Assembly: GCA_019022495.1 (NCBI GenBank)
Contig: JAFEKR010000006.1
Coordinates: forward strand, 682,001 to 746,000
Reading direction: 5' to 3'
Origin: Epichloe hybrida
Lineage: Eukaryota; Ascomycota; Sordariomycetes; Hypocreales; Clavicipitaceae
Length of the DNA stretch: 64,000 nucleotides
Positions 14,997-30,354 of the stretch are shown piece by piece. The position numbers were made by a program, and so were the translations under genes. Under the pieces are notes generated by a model that saw nothing but the letters and a program-made list of their open reading frames with translations, was not told the DNA's origin and ran no database searches. Each line of letters starts with the position of its first letter. The stretch's first letter is position 1.

Positions 14997-15605
14997 GTAA
15001 TGGCTACAAGTGTAGCCATAACCACGCCACTAGTAATTAGGTAAGCAGGCTACCCTATACGTAGGTTACCCTATCGCTATCTTTAATAGCGATTTTCTCT
15101 TTAACTAAAGGGTATATAAAAGTCTTACATATAGCAAATTAAAGCTAGAAGATAGGGCTTTTATTTAATATAAGGATATTTTTTAGACTAAAATTTAGTG
15201 CATATAGGTTACTAGTTTGTATAGTAGTAAGTCGATTTTTTGGATTTTATATATAAATAATTTTTGCGGAAAATAGAAAGTGGCCTATAAGACCTCTCTA
15301 GTGGTCTAGATTCACTAATATAGTTAGTAAGTATATAAGAGAAAGAAGATCTTTTTAATCTAGCTAGATAGCTAGGCCTCTTAATCTAATAGCCGCATTG
15401 CCTATATAATATCATTAAAATTAATTCTATTAGTATATAAGATATTATAAAAGTTATTTAGATTGAATTCTATTAGTTAATAACTACCATAAACTTCCGT
15501 TATATTACATTAAATATTTAACGTAGTGGTTCTATTAGTCCCTAACTATAGAGCTACACCTATATAGCTATTACTAGCTAGCAACTAGCTCGCTATATTT
15601 TAATA

Positions 15606-15619
15606 GGTTATAAGCCTAG
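15606..15619 (+). other. Primer-binding site of copia copy 2
   Basis: GGTTATAAGCCTAG, the mutated form of GGTTATGAGCCCAG at 55590, directly after the LTR end. Confidence 0.6.
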
Positions 15620-15661
15620 CCTATTACTATACAATTCTTTCTAGTGCACTTTACGTATAGT

Positions 15662-15818
15662 TATAGAAGACTTCCTTTCTATAAAATAGGAAGGACCCGT
15701 GAGATAAAAGCTATTCCCTTCTATAAAAAAGGAATTATTATAGTTATAGAAGACTTCCCTTCTATAAAACAAGAAGCGCACAAGCAATATAAAAGCTTTC
15801 CCTTCTATAAAAAGGAAG
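15662..15818 (+). repeat. Leader tandem repeats of copia copy 2
   Basis: Four copies of a CCCTTCTATAAAA-centred unit between the primer site and gag, versus seven in copia copy 1 (55652-55925). The difference indicates copy-number change between elements. Confidence 0.7.
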
Positions 15819-17179
15819 ATAGATAATAAATCAAAGGGGAAAGGGGCCTTACTACCCCCTAATCCTAGTGCGTAAGAGGTTTTAAATAAATAGCTAAAAG
15901 AGCAAGCTATTAAGCAATAAGTAACTATTAACTTACTATTAGAGAAGGTAAAGAACCTATCTATAGCTCTTACTAGTTATATAGAAGGCATAGAAGCTAC
16001 TAAGCCTGCTAGTTAAGAATAAGTTTAGTAGCCTATTAAAGAACCTAAATCTAGTTTTATATAAGTAGCGTTTAATAATTTAGTTATTAAGGAATTTAAT
16101 AAGAGGGTTTATAGCTTCCCTAAGACTACTAAGTTTAAAGGAGCTAAAAATTTTAATTAATAGAAATAGGCCCTAGCTATTTAATTTAAAGCTTTACGCA
16201 TGCCTAATTTTCTAGATAATCCGGATATTTCTAGGGTGCTAGGGGACGCTAACTAAGCTATTATTCTTATGCTACTAAGAGATAGCTATACAGAAGGCCT
16301 CTAAGCTACTATAACTTAGCAAAAATCACCTAAAGAAGCCTATAATTTACTTATATAGTAGTATTTACATAGCGCTAAAATCTAGAGAGAGTCCCTATAT
16401 TCTGAATTTTATAACCTAAATTTTTATAGTTTTAAGGGGACTTTAGAAGCCTTTAATATAGTCTTTAATAATCTACTAGCTAGATTATTGATTTACAGGG
16501 TCTTAATTAATCTAATAAATTAGGTTAATTAATATCTTTAATCCCTAAAATTAACTTTCCCTTAGTAAGCTAAGAGGTAATAATTTAGCATATATATAAA
16601 TAGAGCTATAGAGGCTCCCTTAGATACCCTAAACCTTTAATTTTTAATAGTAAACCTTCTAGCTAAACAGAGAGATAAATTATCTATAGTATTTAAAGCC
16701 TTAAATTATAGGGCTAAAGACCTAGAAAAGGGTGCTAAAGATAAGGAAAAGGCCCCTAAAGATTAGAAGAAGAAAAAAGAGGGCTTTAAAGAAAATAAGG
16801 GCTTTTCTAATTTTAATAAGAAGAAAAAGAAGTAAAAAGGGTATAAATTAGATAAAAAGGATAATAAAGAACTTATAAAGGGTTCTTTTATGCTAGGAAA
16901 TTATAACCTTTCTAACGGAGCCCTTAATCTGTATAAGAAACCTAGTAATTACAAGACTAGTTATAAGAGCTCTAGTAATAGTAGCTCTAATTCTAGCTCT
17001 AGTGATTTAGATAATGAAAAACAAGAAATTAATTCCTTAAATGGTTTTAATTATTATAGTAAGGACATAAAAAAGGCCCTATTATATAATACAGGTTTAA
17101 CTATATATATAGTTAATTCTAGGGAGGTCTTTAGGGATTATACCCCTTATAAGAAGGGGGAATCTAACCCTATTATAAC
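15819..17179 (+). pseudogene. gag fragment of copia copy 2
   Basis: Aligns with the gag portion of the gag-pol at 55928. The segment from 16890 still reads MLGNYNLSNGALN, then a Ser-rich stretch, and the protease motif as YNTGLTIYIVNS. Upstream it is closed by many TAA/TAG codons. It ends at the TSD of hAT-1. The start is taken by homology, where ATG has become ATA. Confidence 0.75.
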
Positions 17180-17290
17180 TAGAGCTTTGTACTACACTAC
17201 ACTATATACTATACTACACTACATACTACACTACAAGGAGATTTTTCTACTATATGTAGTATTTGTAGTATTTTATTATATTTAGTAATA

Positions 17291-17450
17291 TAATAGCTTA
17301 TAATAGCTTATACTAGCTTATAATAGCTTATACTAGCTTATAATAGCTTATACTAGCTTATAATAGCTTATAATAGCTTATACTAGCTTATACTAGCTTA
17401 TAATAGCTTATACTAGCTAATAATAGCTTATAATAGCTTATACTAGCTAA
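17291..17450. repeat. 10-bp minisatellite TAATAGCTTA / TACTAGCTTA
   Basis: About sixteen units near the 3' end of hAT-1. The same motif is at the equivalent place in hAT-2 (26881-26966) and in 38252-40426. Confidence 0.9.
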
Positions 17451-17659
17451 TAATACTTTAAAACATTATAAGTGTTAAAGTTTAATAAAAATAAAATAGT
17501 AAATAAATAACTTAAATATAAATATAAGTAAGTATAAGGAAATTACTATAGAAAAAGCTATAGTTTTTAATAACTTAGTATTTTAAGGTTTTTAAAAATA
17601 TTAATAATATAAAAATGTTTTCTCTTTTATATTTTTAAAAATAATAATAAAAGTAAAAT

Positions 17660-17827
17660 AATAGTAATAATAGTAATAATAGTAATAATAGTAATAATAG
17701 TAATAATAGTAATAATAGTAATAATAGTAATAATAGTAATAATAGTAATAATAGTAATAATAGTAATAATAGTAATAATAGTAATAATAGTAATAATAGT
17801 AATAATAGTAATAATAGTAATAATAGT
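17660..17827. repeat. 9-bp array TAATAGTAA in hAT-1
   Basis: About eighteen units just downstream of the transposase stop, on the complementary strand of the ATTACTATT unit at 12317-13264. Confidence 0.9.
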
Positions 17828-17886
17828 TTAAAAAAGTATATTAGGGGAAAACTAGACTAAACTAGGAAAAAACCCCTATTATAAAC

Positions 17887-21128
<3,242 letters not shown>

Positions 21129-21424
21129 TTTTTCGATTTTTCTGATTTTCCCGATTTTTTCCGATTTTTTCCTGATTTTCTGATTTTTTCTGATTTTTTC
21201 TGATTTTTGTTTTTTTAGGGGTTTTGTAACTTATTTAAAGAGTAAAAAGATTGTAAAAAGAAAGGTAAACACAAGTGATAGTAATATAGCTAGCTTAACT
21301 ATATAAAGGTTTTTTCTAGATGTTTTTTTTTGATTTACTAAGGTAAAAAGAAAAGAGAAAAGAAAGAAAGAAAAGAGAAAGCAAGGGAATACCCCTCCTT
21401 AAAAATTTTTTCGCTTAGCTAAGT

Positions 21425-21516
21425 AAGTGGGTCATAAATGACGCAATTGACTAAACAGTCTAATTGAACCAATCAAACGAAAGGGGACCCACAAAAGACC
21501 CACAAAAGACCCACTT
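21425..21516. promoter_or_regulatory. Iterated GACCCACAAAA region upstream of hAT-1 transposase
   Basis: 92 bp bounded by AAGTGGGTC and GACCCACTT with three GACCCAC iterations at 11-bp spacing, about 300 bp upstream of the transposase ATG. A matching inverted block is at 22931-23022. These are candidate transposase-binding or promoter sites; no function is shown. Confidence 0.4.
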
Positions 21517-21881
21517 TTTATATTCTTCTTAAAATCAGAGATTCTAAATTATTCTATAATTTATTCTATAGATACCCTATAGCCTTAATTATAATAATTT
21601 TCTAAGTAAGGTAAAATTTTATAAATTTGTAACCATAACTTAAATTATAATAACATAAATAACTTATATTAACTTAAATAAGAAAAATCTAAGGAATATT
21701 ATAAGACTATATAATAATTCTCTACTTCTTTTTACTATCATTACATTTAGAAGTTTATAGTGTAGTAAAATACTACACTACACTACATACTACACTCACA
21801 CTAAAATCTACTACACTATAATTATAATAAAGTCAAATACTACAAATATTATTAATTCACATGCAAAGCTCTGATTATAAA

Positions 21882-21939
21882 TCAGTGGTGGCCCTATTTA
21901 TCCTAAGGCTATAGTAATGCTATTTTAAGGTCTTATATT
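21882..21939 (+). mobile_element. Copia copy 2, protease-region fragment after hAT-1
   Basis: Short continuation of copia copy 2 (GTGGTGGCCCTATTTATCC, matching 57296-57315), cut at 21940 by the hAT-2 terminus. Confidence 0.85.
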
Positions 21940-22930
21940 CAGAGCATGTAATGTAATGTAATGTGTAATGTAGTTTTGGGTTTGATGTAATGTTAGGGGA
22001 AAAAAAAAGTGGGGTATATTAAGGTCTTATAATATTATATAGAATTTTCTCTTCAAGATTAATATTAACCTTTTTCTCCTACTATTTTTTGTAAAATTAC
22101 TATAAATTTTCTAAATTTTCTAAATTTCTTATATTTTAGATTATTACTTATAATTCTAGGTATAGGGTATTATAAGTAAGATGAATACTTAAATTATATT
22201 CCTTATTTTTTTTTCTATATTTGTAGGTATTATAATACTAATAAACCTTTTTTCTAAGTATTAATATTAATTTATTTAGTATAAGTGTTTTTTTTACTAG
22301 AATATACCCTATATATACTTTTAGAAATAATGTTAAATAATATATTATAAATTCAAATAATTAGATTAAAAGATTATAAAATATTTCTATAATAGCTTTT
22401 ATTTTTCTTTATTTAAAACGAAAAACTTAGTCTAATATCTATTTTATTATAATTAATATAAAATATTTCTAATATTTATATTTTCTTTTACACTTTTTTT
22501 AAATTTATTACTTAAAGATTAATACTTTATTTATAAAGAATTCCTAAAATATTAGTAATAAAAGAAAAATATTTATATAATGTTAGTAATATAATTTAAA
22601 AAAGGCTTTATTTATTATAATAGCTTTTAGGTATATAAACTAATTATATAATATTATATACTATTTTTAAATATAGTATTTAATTATAATAAATTTGTAG
22701 CTTTTTCTATATTAGGTAATATAAGATATATATAATATAATTAGTATAATATAATTAGAAGAGACTTACTATACTTAAAATTAATACTTTTTTATATAGA
22801 AAATACTTTTTTATAAATAAAAATCAATTATTTCTTAGTAAAATTCATAGAAAAAGCTATAAATTAGCTAGATTTATATAATTTTAAAGCTATAGGTATA
22901 CTATTTTAATTTTATAGAGTAAATATAAAA

Positions 22931-23022
22931 AAGTGGGTCTTATGTGGGTCTTATGTGGGTCTCTACTAGTTTGATTAGTCTTATTAGACTGTTTAGTTAA
23001 TTGCGTCATTTATGACCCACTT
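22931..23022. promoter_or_regulatory. Iterated GTGGGTC region upstream of hAT-2 transposase
   Basis: 92 bp bounded by AAGTGGGTC and GACCCACTT, with three GTGGGTCT iterations and a CATTTATGACCCAC end matching the block at 21425 in inverse orientation. It is about 350 bp upstream of the transposase ATG. Possible promoter or transposase-binding region. Confidence 0.4.
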
Positions 23023-23371
23023 GCTTAGCTAAGTGAAAAAAATTTTAAGGAGGGGTATTCCTTTACTTTCTTTTTTCTTTCTTTCTTTTCTCTTTTCTTT
23101 TTACCTTAGTAAATCCAAAAAAAACATTTAGAAAAACCTTTATATAGTTAAGCTAGTTATGTTTACTCTTGTTTTTATAATCTTTTTTACTTTTTAAATA
23201 AGTTATAAAACCCCTAAAAAAACAAAAATCAGGAAAAATCAGAAAAAAATCAGAAAAAAATCGACAAAAATCAGGAAAATTAGGAAAATTATACCTTTGA
23301 AAATCTGCAAAATCTACAAAAATCAGAGAAATCGGAAAAAATCGGAAAAAAAGACCTAGACCCACTTCACT

Positions 23372-26300
23372 ATGGATTCCTCTTTTTGCCCCTTAGATAA
23401 CAATTCTAATGCTAGTATGCCTAGCCCTTCTAGGCCTAGCTTACCTTCTAGGCCTAGCTAGGCTAGCCTAGCTTTAGGGCCTTCTTAAACAAGTAATCTT
23501 CTAGGATTATATAAGAAAACCCTTGAAAATTAACAAGATTCCGAGTTTTCTTCAAAAGCATATATTTTTACCTATAATTTATTTAATTATCAGTTATCTG
23601 ATATTAAATATAATAAAGAAAGGGAAATTATATGCTTTTATACGCAATCTAAATGTAATTTTACGTTTAGAAGTAAAGCAAAGAGATTCTAAGCTTCTAA
23701 TAGGGTTTAACACTATTGAATTAAGCACCTAGAAATTGCTACTTCTAAATTAGAAGAAAAAAAACCTAAAAAGATCATCAGTAAGTCTTTTATTTTATTT
23801 TATTCTATTTATTTTAAATTTTAAATAATTAATTCTATACTAACTATATGTCTAGTACCTGAAATTCTAGTAGTATTCACTCTTACTAATTAGTCTTCTT
23901 TAACCTCTTTTTTTTTAACAAAAAGAACTTAAAATCATACTATTTTAGAGGAATTTTCATCTGAAGAAGCGGTTAATCTAGTTATTAAATTTCTACTAGA
24001 AAATAACCTTTCTTTTGCTATAATTAATAGCAAATCCTTTAAAAATTTACTAAATTATTATTCTAGGTAAGTTAATTCTTTTCCTATAACTATTATAGTT
24101 ATTTAAGCTAATTCATATAGGAATAATGATTTAGCTTCTTTGCTTAGTCACCAAATAATAATACATAGAATAAATACTATGTATTATTTATCTAAGTAAA
24201 AAATCCTCTAACAAATCTAATATTAAATTAAACATCAAGGTTTAATTTCGGTTTAACTAGATATTTAGACTTCGTTTAATTCAAAGTCTTATCTAGGGGT
24301 TATTATAAGCTAGCTTAATGCAAACTTTAAGCTAGAATATAAGCTAATTAGTAAGTCTTTTAATTAGTATTAATTCTATTATTTACTAATTATTTTACTT
24401 ATAGGATTTGAATATCTATCAAATTCACATATAGGAGCTTATATTTACTAATGCTTTAATAATCTTATTAAAGACTATTACTTAGAGCTAAAGGATATTC
24501 TTAGGTAAGTTATTTCTCTAAATATTATAACTATTATTACACTTTAATTCTAATTTATATATAGTTTTACTAGGGATAATGGTTCTAATAATAATACTTT
24601 TATAACTTCTTATATTAATAAGAGTTATAATAGTATTAGTATTAAACTATATGATATCCGATGTATAGCTCACGTTCTTAATATTATAGCTAAGGATATC
24701 ATTACGAATTTTATTAAATCTATGTCTTCTAAGGAAGACTTAGAAAGTTTTAAAAATAGTGAATATCTTCACTATTTTACAGAAGAAACTTCGTATATCT
24801 AAGGGAATCCTGATTTTTAACAATTTAAATCCTTAGCAAATGGTAAGTAATTAATCTATTATTCTTTACTATTTTTTATCTAATAATGCTAATATTAATT
24901 ATAGGTATACTAGGAAAGGTTAAAAGGATTGCTATTTTAATTAAGAATAACTAAGCTTTATATAAAACTTGGTTAAAATGCCTTAGAAAAGCAAAAACAC
25001 AAGGTAACCTAGCTAAGAATTGTAATATTACGAAGATTCCTTTAGGTAAGTCTTTAATTCTTATTATAATTATACCTAATACTAATCTATTATATTTATA
25101 GCCAATAAAACAAGGTGAAATTCAACCTATAAGATAATTAATACTTCTTTGGAGCTTAAAGAAGCTATTATTCTTCTTAATAAGGAAACTAATATTGCTA
25201 CCCTTAAGAATGCTATGCCTACAACACAAGAATAGGCTAATTTAGCAACCTTAAGCAGTATATTAGAGGTTTTTTATAAACCTACTATTATACTTTAAAG
25301 CTAGAAGTATAATACTTTAGGTCTCGTCCCCCTTTTTATTACTAAGATATATGAATATCTTAATAATATAAAAGAGAACTAAAAGGCTTATAATAACTAG
25401 GTATTTATTTATTTTACTTTCTTTTTAATTATATTATACTAACTTATAAAATTAGAAACACGTTTATAATCCTTTTAGTAAGGTCTTTATAGCCTCTATA
25501 GATATTAGCTTAGAAAAGCTAGGTAATTATTTCCCATAAGATATAGGAAATAATTACCACGTTTATAAGCCTTATTTATATGCTATGTTATTAGACCCTA
25601 GGCTTAATCTTATTACTATAAAAGATAAGCTTAGATTATAATCAAGAACAATCAAAAAGTTACTAGATAACTTAGAAAAGGATTATAATTCGTAAGTATA
25701 ATGTTTATTATTATTATTATTCTTATTACTAACTTTAATACTAGGCTTCTTCTTACTTATAAGGAAAATCAGGCTAATTTAGGCCTAGAGCTAGGCTTAG
25801 ATAATTTAGAGCTAGAAAATACCTAATTTCTAGTAGAAATTGGAGGGCCTATTTAGCCTAGAACCTTTTCTAATCCTTAACCTAAGCCTAAGTCTTCTAA
25901 CCTCTATAAAGGGTTATTCTTAAATAAGAGAGATAAATCTATTTAAAAAACTCGAAAGAATGAAATCCCTACTTTTACTAACTTAGAACCTAAAGAGAAT
26001 AAAGTAAGTAAATATTTCTTCCTATTATATCTTATTATTATACTAATATTATAATAAAGGAAGATATCTTTAAATAGTGGGAAGATAACCAAAAGTCTTT
26101 CCCTATTCTAAGTATAATAGCTAGAAGATATCTAGCTATTCCTGCCACTTCTAGTGTAATAGAAAGCACCTTTAATACTAGTTAGAATATTATTACTAAG
26201 CGCTAAACTTCCTTAAAACATTCTACAATTAAGGAACTAATTCTATTAAAGAATTAGGAAAAGGAGGATAATATTGCTACTAAGTAATACTTAGAGCTAT

Positions 26301-26428
26301 ATAACTATTATAGCTCTTTTTCTAAGGATTTAGATACTATGTCTTCTTCAAAGGAAAAAGAGAAATTAGATAAATCCTAGGATTTATCTAGTTCTTCTTT
26401 AGAAGACATATATTCTAACTCAGACTAA
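23372..26428 (+). pseudogene. hAT-2 transposase pseudogene
   Basis: Begins ATG (MDSSFCPLDNNS) and ends near SLEDIYSNSD followed by TAA. It is collinear with hAT-1 and hAT-3, including the central region around 24590-24850 (RDNGSNNNTF-like, then IRCIAHVLNIIAKDI) and the hATC domain at about 26090-26270. Intron-like GTAAGT...TAG segments interrupt it at matching positions. Stops are frequent; it is inactive. Confidence 0.8.
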
Positions 26429-26510
26429 GTAAATCTTTAGAAGGGTTTTTTCCTAGTTTAGTCTAGTTTTCCCTTAATAAAGATTTTTATATTATTATAA
26501 CTACTAGTAT

Positions 26511-26694
26511 AACTATTATTATTACTATTATTATTACTATTATTATAACTATTATCATTACTATTATTATTACTATTATTATTACTATTATTATTACTAT
26601 TATTATTACTATTATTATTACTATTATTATTACTATTATTATAACTATTATCATTACTATTATTATTACTATTATTATTACTATTATTATTATT
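26511..26694. repeat. 9-bp/ATT array in hAT-2
   Basis: ATTATTACT-type units directly after the transposase remnant and before the conserved block at about 26690-26840. Confidence 0.85.
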
Positions 26695-26880
26695 TTTAAA
26701 AACCTTAAAATACTAAATACTTAAAAGATTTACTTTTTCCTATAGTAAATCCCTTATACTTACTTATATTCTTATTTATATATTTTATTTTCTATTTATT
26801 TTTTATTAAACTTTAACACTAATAATATTATAAAGTAATATAAGCTATTATAAGCTAAACTAGTATTAGTATTAAGCTAT

Positions 26881-26966
26881 TATAAGCTATTATAAGCTAT
26901 TATAAGCTATTATAAGCTATTATAAGCTATTATAAGCTATTATAAGCTATTATTAGCTATTATATA
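26881..26966. repeat. 10-bp minisatellite TATAAGCTAT in hAT-2
   Basis: About eight copies between the conserved block and the 3' terminus. Confidence 0.85.
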
Positions 26967-27085
26967 TGTTTATATATACTCTCTTAACGCTTATAATTAA
27001 AGCATTTACCTTAAAGAGAAAAATAAAAAATAATTACAAATAATTACAAATAATTACATGTAATGTAATGTAATGCAATGCTCTG

Positions 27086-27166
27086 ATTATAACACTCAAA
27101 ATTATTATAATCTTTTCCTATGCTTATAATCTTTAGCTTTAATAAATATCTTAGCTAAGGGAGGTG
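27086..27166 (+). mobile_element. 3' internal remnant of a lost LTR element
   Basis: Eighty AT-rich bases ending in a purine tract AAGGGAGGTG directly before the LTR at 27167. Only the end of the internal region is left; hAT-2 abuts it. Confidence 0.45.
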
Positions 27167-27521
27167 TGTTAAGAAAAGCGCCCTTAAAGCTTAGGTTATA
27201 TAAGGGTAACGCGTATTAATAGGGATAAAACGCAAGGTTAGATATTAGTAAATACAATATATTAGAAGTACCTTTATAAACTAGTTATTACTATAGCGCA
27301 CTATATACCTTTTAGGTACAAAAGTTAGGTGCTATTTGCACCTCTAATTAACCGAAATTAAACGCTTTTCATCATCGAATTACACCCTTACCTTGACAAG
27401 TATTTAGTGCTAGTTCAATACTAGTAGTAAAGGCTCTAAAGTTCCTAGTAATATTAAGTCCACTATATATTAGTTAAGAGTTAGTGGTAACCTAGGGTTC
27501 TAGTTACTAGCACTAATAACA
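27167..27521 (+). repeat. LTR (355 bp) of an unidentified retrotransposon
   Basis: Starts TGTTAAGAAAAGCGCCC and ends CTAATAACA, matching TGTTA...TAACA ends, and is preceded by a polypurine tract. It differs from the other LTRs in this window. It marks the left edge of the normal-composition island. Confidence 0.55.
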
Positions 27522-28883
27522 GCCTTGTGGTGCATGCTACGCCTGTCCGCAGCGCTAGGTACTGCTAACCTGACCGCAGAGCAGCTGTTCGAATCGCCAA
27601 TTAAGGCAATTATGCAGCGTTCAACTAAAAATACAAGAGTCGTTATGTACCCACGAACTTATCAGGCCTATTTACACGTTTTCAAAAATGCGTTCTAAGC
27701 TAGTAGTATTTTTTTCCCCTCCCTGTAGGCTCCGTAGTTATGGGATTTAAGCGTTATCGTTTGTTGCCATCCTAGTATGGGTGGTTGAGAGTTACCTTTT
27801 TCTGCGAGAACCCCGGCCAGTTAGAACAAGTTGGTTTGTCCGTAGTATTTGTGCGTCATTGGTGAATTAATAGCGGACTCTAGCATTGTTAGCTGAGATG
27901 GCGATAACGTAGCAATATGTTGTGTATACAGCCTCTACTTGGGAACCCATGAGAAAACGATAGCAGATGGGGGCGGTCATAGTGTCCGAAACAAAGTAAA
28001 CAGAAAGCTGACTGGACTATTCATAAAGGTGATAGCCTAAATAGAAGCCATTTGCCCTCATTTTATAGACGGTGTGAAGAGTCAATCTACCTATACAGTA
28101 GTTTTACATGCTGCGCATGCATCTCATTTCGTTGGCAAAGGAGGAACGTGAACTAAGACAAGCCTTATGCAGTTGGTTGATACCCGCATGAAGTTAGCGC
28201 TTTGTCATAGACTCGTAGTAATCACGGTCAAGGCCAGCATCAAACCGGGGCAAGGATTTGCTACTGAGGTAGTAGGCGATTAAACGCCGCTTGTAATTGG
28301 TTAGTAATACCTCTTCTCCATCCGCAATGTGGATGAGGCCATTTAGCGCCTATCATTCAACTCGCCAGTTGATTTACCACCCTTCTGCCGCCGAGTTCTC
28401 ATGCATAAACGAGGTGGTGGGAGCTCGCTGCTGCCTAGGCAGTCCATAACACATAAATTACAACGGGCCGCTCTCGCAAAGACAATTCGTACAAGCCAGT
28501 TCATTTCCCTCAGGTAAAGCTAAGAGGCTGTGATTAAAGTAAGTCATTGCGGCCTGCTAAATTTCACCATCGCTAAATATCCTTAGCATCAACTCTTTTG
28601 GGAACAAGCTCTAGTACATTATCTGCATTCAATACTACACCACCAAGATTTTCCAGTGCGGAGACCGGTACACAGAAGACGTTAATTTTGAGAGATGCGA
28701 TAATCCATCCGCACGAAACCATGAACTTAAGCGACTGCCTTTAGGCTCAAAGAGAGAAGGAAGCAAATGTGGACGATATGGTTGCAGAAACCCCTGAGTT
28801 ACTGTGACATTGGCTATCTATATTGGCGGCATCTCTGGTGAATATGTACGACGGCAAAGGACATATTTAAACGCATGCTAGGA
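27522..28883. other. Normal-composition sequence without a recognisable gene
   Basis: About 1.36 kb of roughly balanced base composition with no RIP signature and no long ORF on either strand. It begins directly after an LTR and runs to the stop codon of the kinase-like gene. It could be 3' flank or an old non-coding remnant. Confidence 0.6.
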
Positions 28884-29882
28884 CTAAAGTTGTAATTGGG
28901 AGATACTTGCCATAATTTCTGCGGCGTGAGAAAATTTGTTTGTCCAACATCCCATAATAATCTCTCCCCCGAAAAGGCCATCAACTTCGGGAAAATTGCC
29001 AGCAGCAAAGTGATGATCTACATCTGCCTCATACTCCTCCATTTCTTCTGTAGAAGTAAATTGGCCTATAGTTGCACGAAATGGCCAACGACCTGTACTA
29101 ATGGTATATAGGACAGAACCAAGGCCAAAAATATCAGTGGCATAGGTCGGTTCCCAGGCAGCATTCGGGTTATAAAAGCCAGAGTCAGGAAGCTTCCCTC
29201 CAGAAAGCTGGAGATCTTCGCAAGTTGAGCCGCCGAAGTCACAGAGGCATATGTCGAGTGATAGAGGTAATGTGCTGTGAACGAGGAAGTTGTCTGGCCT
29301 GAGATCGCTATGTATTACACCCTTACTGTGGATAAACACGATAGATTCGATCGCCTGAACAAACCATTTATGGCGAAGGCTTAGTGCAATTTCGTTGCCA
29401 TGTTGGTATAAGAAAGACTGAAGGTTTCCGTGGTTAGCCTCAACAAAGAGTAGGCCGGTCGGGAACTCGGTGTGCGAGCCTAGAAATCTAGAACCATCCG
29501 TAAATACAACTAAGCAAACTCTAGGGAAACGGGTAACGAACCTGACAATCCTTGGATGTACACCGAGTCTGCTAAGGATCTGCTTTTCGATGCTGAAATA
29601 GTGATCCACGTTATCTCGCTGTCGTAAAATCTGATCTTCTCCTACCTTAACAGGAGCTTTTAAAATAATCCCTGGTCGTAGACGGAAAAAAAGGGCTGTT
29701 GAGCCTGGGAAAGACACGACAGGTAGCTTAACTAGCTCAGTCGAGTTCGTAGCCGGGTTTGACACATTATGGCGAAAGATGGAAAGAATCAACGTATACA
29801 ACTTCAGGCAAACGCCAGTGAGAAGCTGCCGCCATATTTTCCAGATGGATAGCTGACTTAAATACAAGTACTGCAGCATCAT
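28884..29882 (-). CDS. Divergent protein-kinase-like protein
   Basis: 332 codons from the first in-frame ATG (29882) to the stop. It shows a eukaryotic protein kinase fold: candidate Lys76 in IILKAP, Glu99 in SIEKQIL, catalytic loop HSDLRPDN (191-198) with Asp193, DFG at 215-217 in CDFGGS, then a TDIFGLGSVLYTISTGRWPF segment typical of subdomain IX. There is no classical glycine loop, and HRD is replaced by HSD. The arrangement resembles small kinase-like proteins common in accessory regions of filamentous ascomycetes. It is intact, without intron or RIP-type stops, which stands out in this block. Its substrate and role are unknown; it could be a pseudokinase, although the main catalytic residues are there. 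The open frame continues upstream to 29918 without an ATG. Confidence 0.75.
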   Translation of the reverse strand: MMLQYLYLSQLSIWKIWRQLLTGVCLKLYTLILSIFRHNVSNPATNSTELVKLPVVSFPGSTALFFRLRPGIILKAPVKVGEDQILRQRDNVDHYFSIEKQILSRLGVHPRIVRFVTRFPRVCLVVFTDGSRFLGSHTEFPTGLLFVEANHGNLQSFLYQHGNEIALSLRHKWFVQAIESIVFIHSKGVIHSDLRPDNFLVHSTLPLSLDICLCDFGGSTCEDLQLSGGKLPDSGFYNPNAAWEPTYATDIFGLGSVLYTISTGRWPFRATIGQFTSTEEMEEYEADVDHHFAAGNFPEVDGLFGGEIIMGCWTNKFSHAAEIMASISQLQL

Positions 29883-30354
29883 GGCTTGTGATGGTGTGCA
29901 GAGATAGTGACGTGGCAATATGGGGCTAGAAGGAAGGGGACGAATGAAGAAAGGTCACGTGATGCTATACCTATTATCAACAAATCCTGTAGCGGGCTTA
30001 TCTGTAGCGCCGTCCGAACAATATGAGGCTACTTTTATTGTTTGGTTTTGAGACTGTACTAACAACAGGGAGTTCAATAGTATTCATAATAAGTCATCAC
30101 GGCCATGTTAGGATCAATTTGCTGCCAATAGCGTATGCGGTCCTCGAAGAGCTACGTGCTCGGACTCGGACCACTACCTACCTAATGCGTTGCCTAATAA
30201 TGGCGGGGTTTCAATCACATGGGCATCTGGGTCTGTTTTGTGCAAAAAGCGCGCTTCGGCAACAAATGGGTCCTTTCGCGCCCCAAAACAATCGTCTTAC
30301 ATAGCTCTGCGTATTATTATTTTTTTTTCAATTCTGAAACCTAAGAAACCGTCG
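29883..30354. other. Intergenic region between divergent genes
   Basis: Divergent spacer between the minus-strand kinase-like gene and plus-strand coding-like sequence. Contains a CACGTGATG motif at about 29956. No firm gene is called in it. Confidence 0.45.

Larger units (their letters stand above)
14666..17179 (+). mobile_element. Ty1/copia copy 2, 5' part (truncated, RIP-mutated)
   Basis: Collinear with the complete copia at 54770: LTR from about 225 bp before its TATA region through its end at 15605, primer site at 15606, leader repeats, and gag up to the protease region. The first part of the LTR is missing where the hAT-like terminus abuts. A solo gypsy LTR splits the LTR and hAT-1 splits the protease region; the copia resumes at 21882. 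Confidence 0.85.
21940..27085 (+). mobile_element. hAT-2 DNA transposon (RIP-mutated)
   Basis: Left end CAGAGCATGTAATGTAATG, right end on the other strand CAGAGCATTGCATTACATTAC. 5146 bp with transposase on the plus strand, so it lies head-to-head with hAT-1. The flanks differ (CTTATATT left, ATTATAAC right) and copia copy 2 does not resume after it, so the right junction has been rearranged or the element is chimeric. Confidence 0.75.

Noticed and set aside
30023..30304. 93-aa ATG-initiated ORF with a hydrophobic start
   Set aside because: Overlaps the upstream region of another frame; no recognisable domain or splice evidence. Could be a first exon but I cannot support it.
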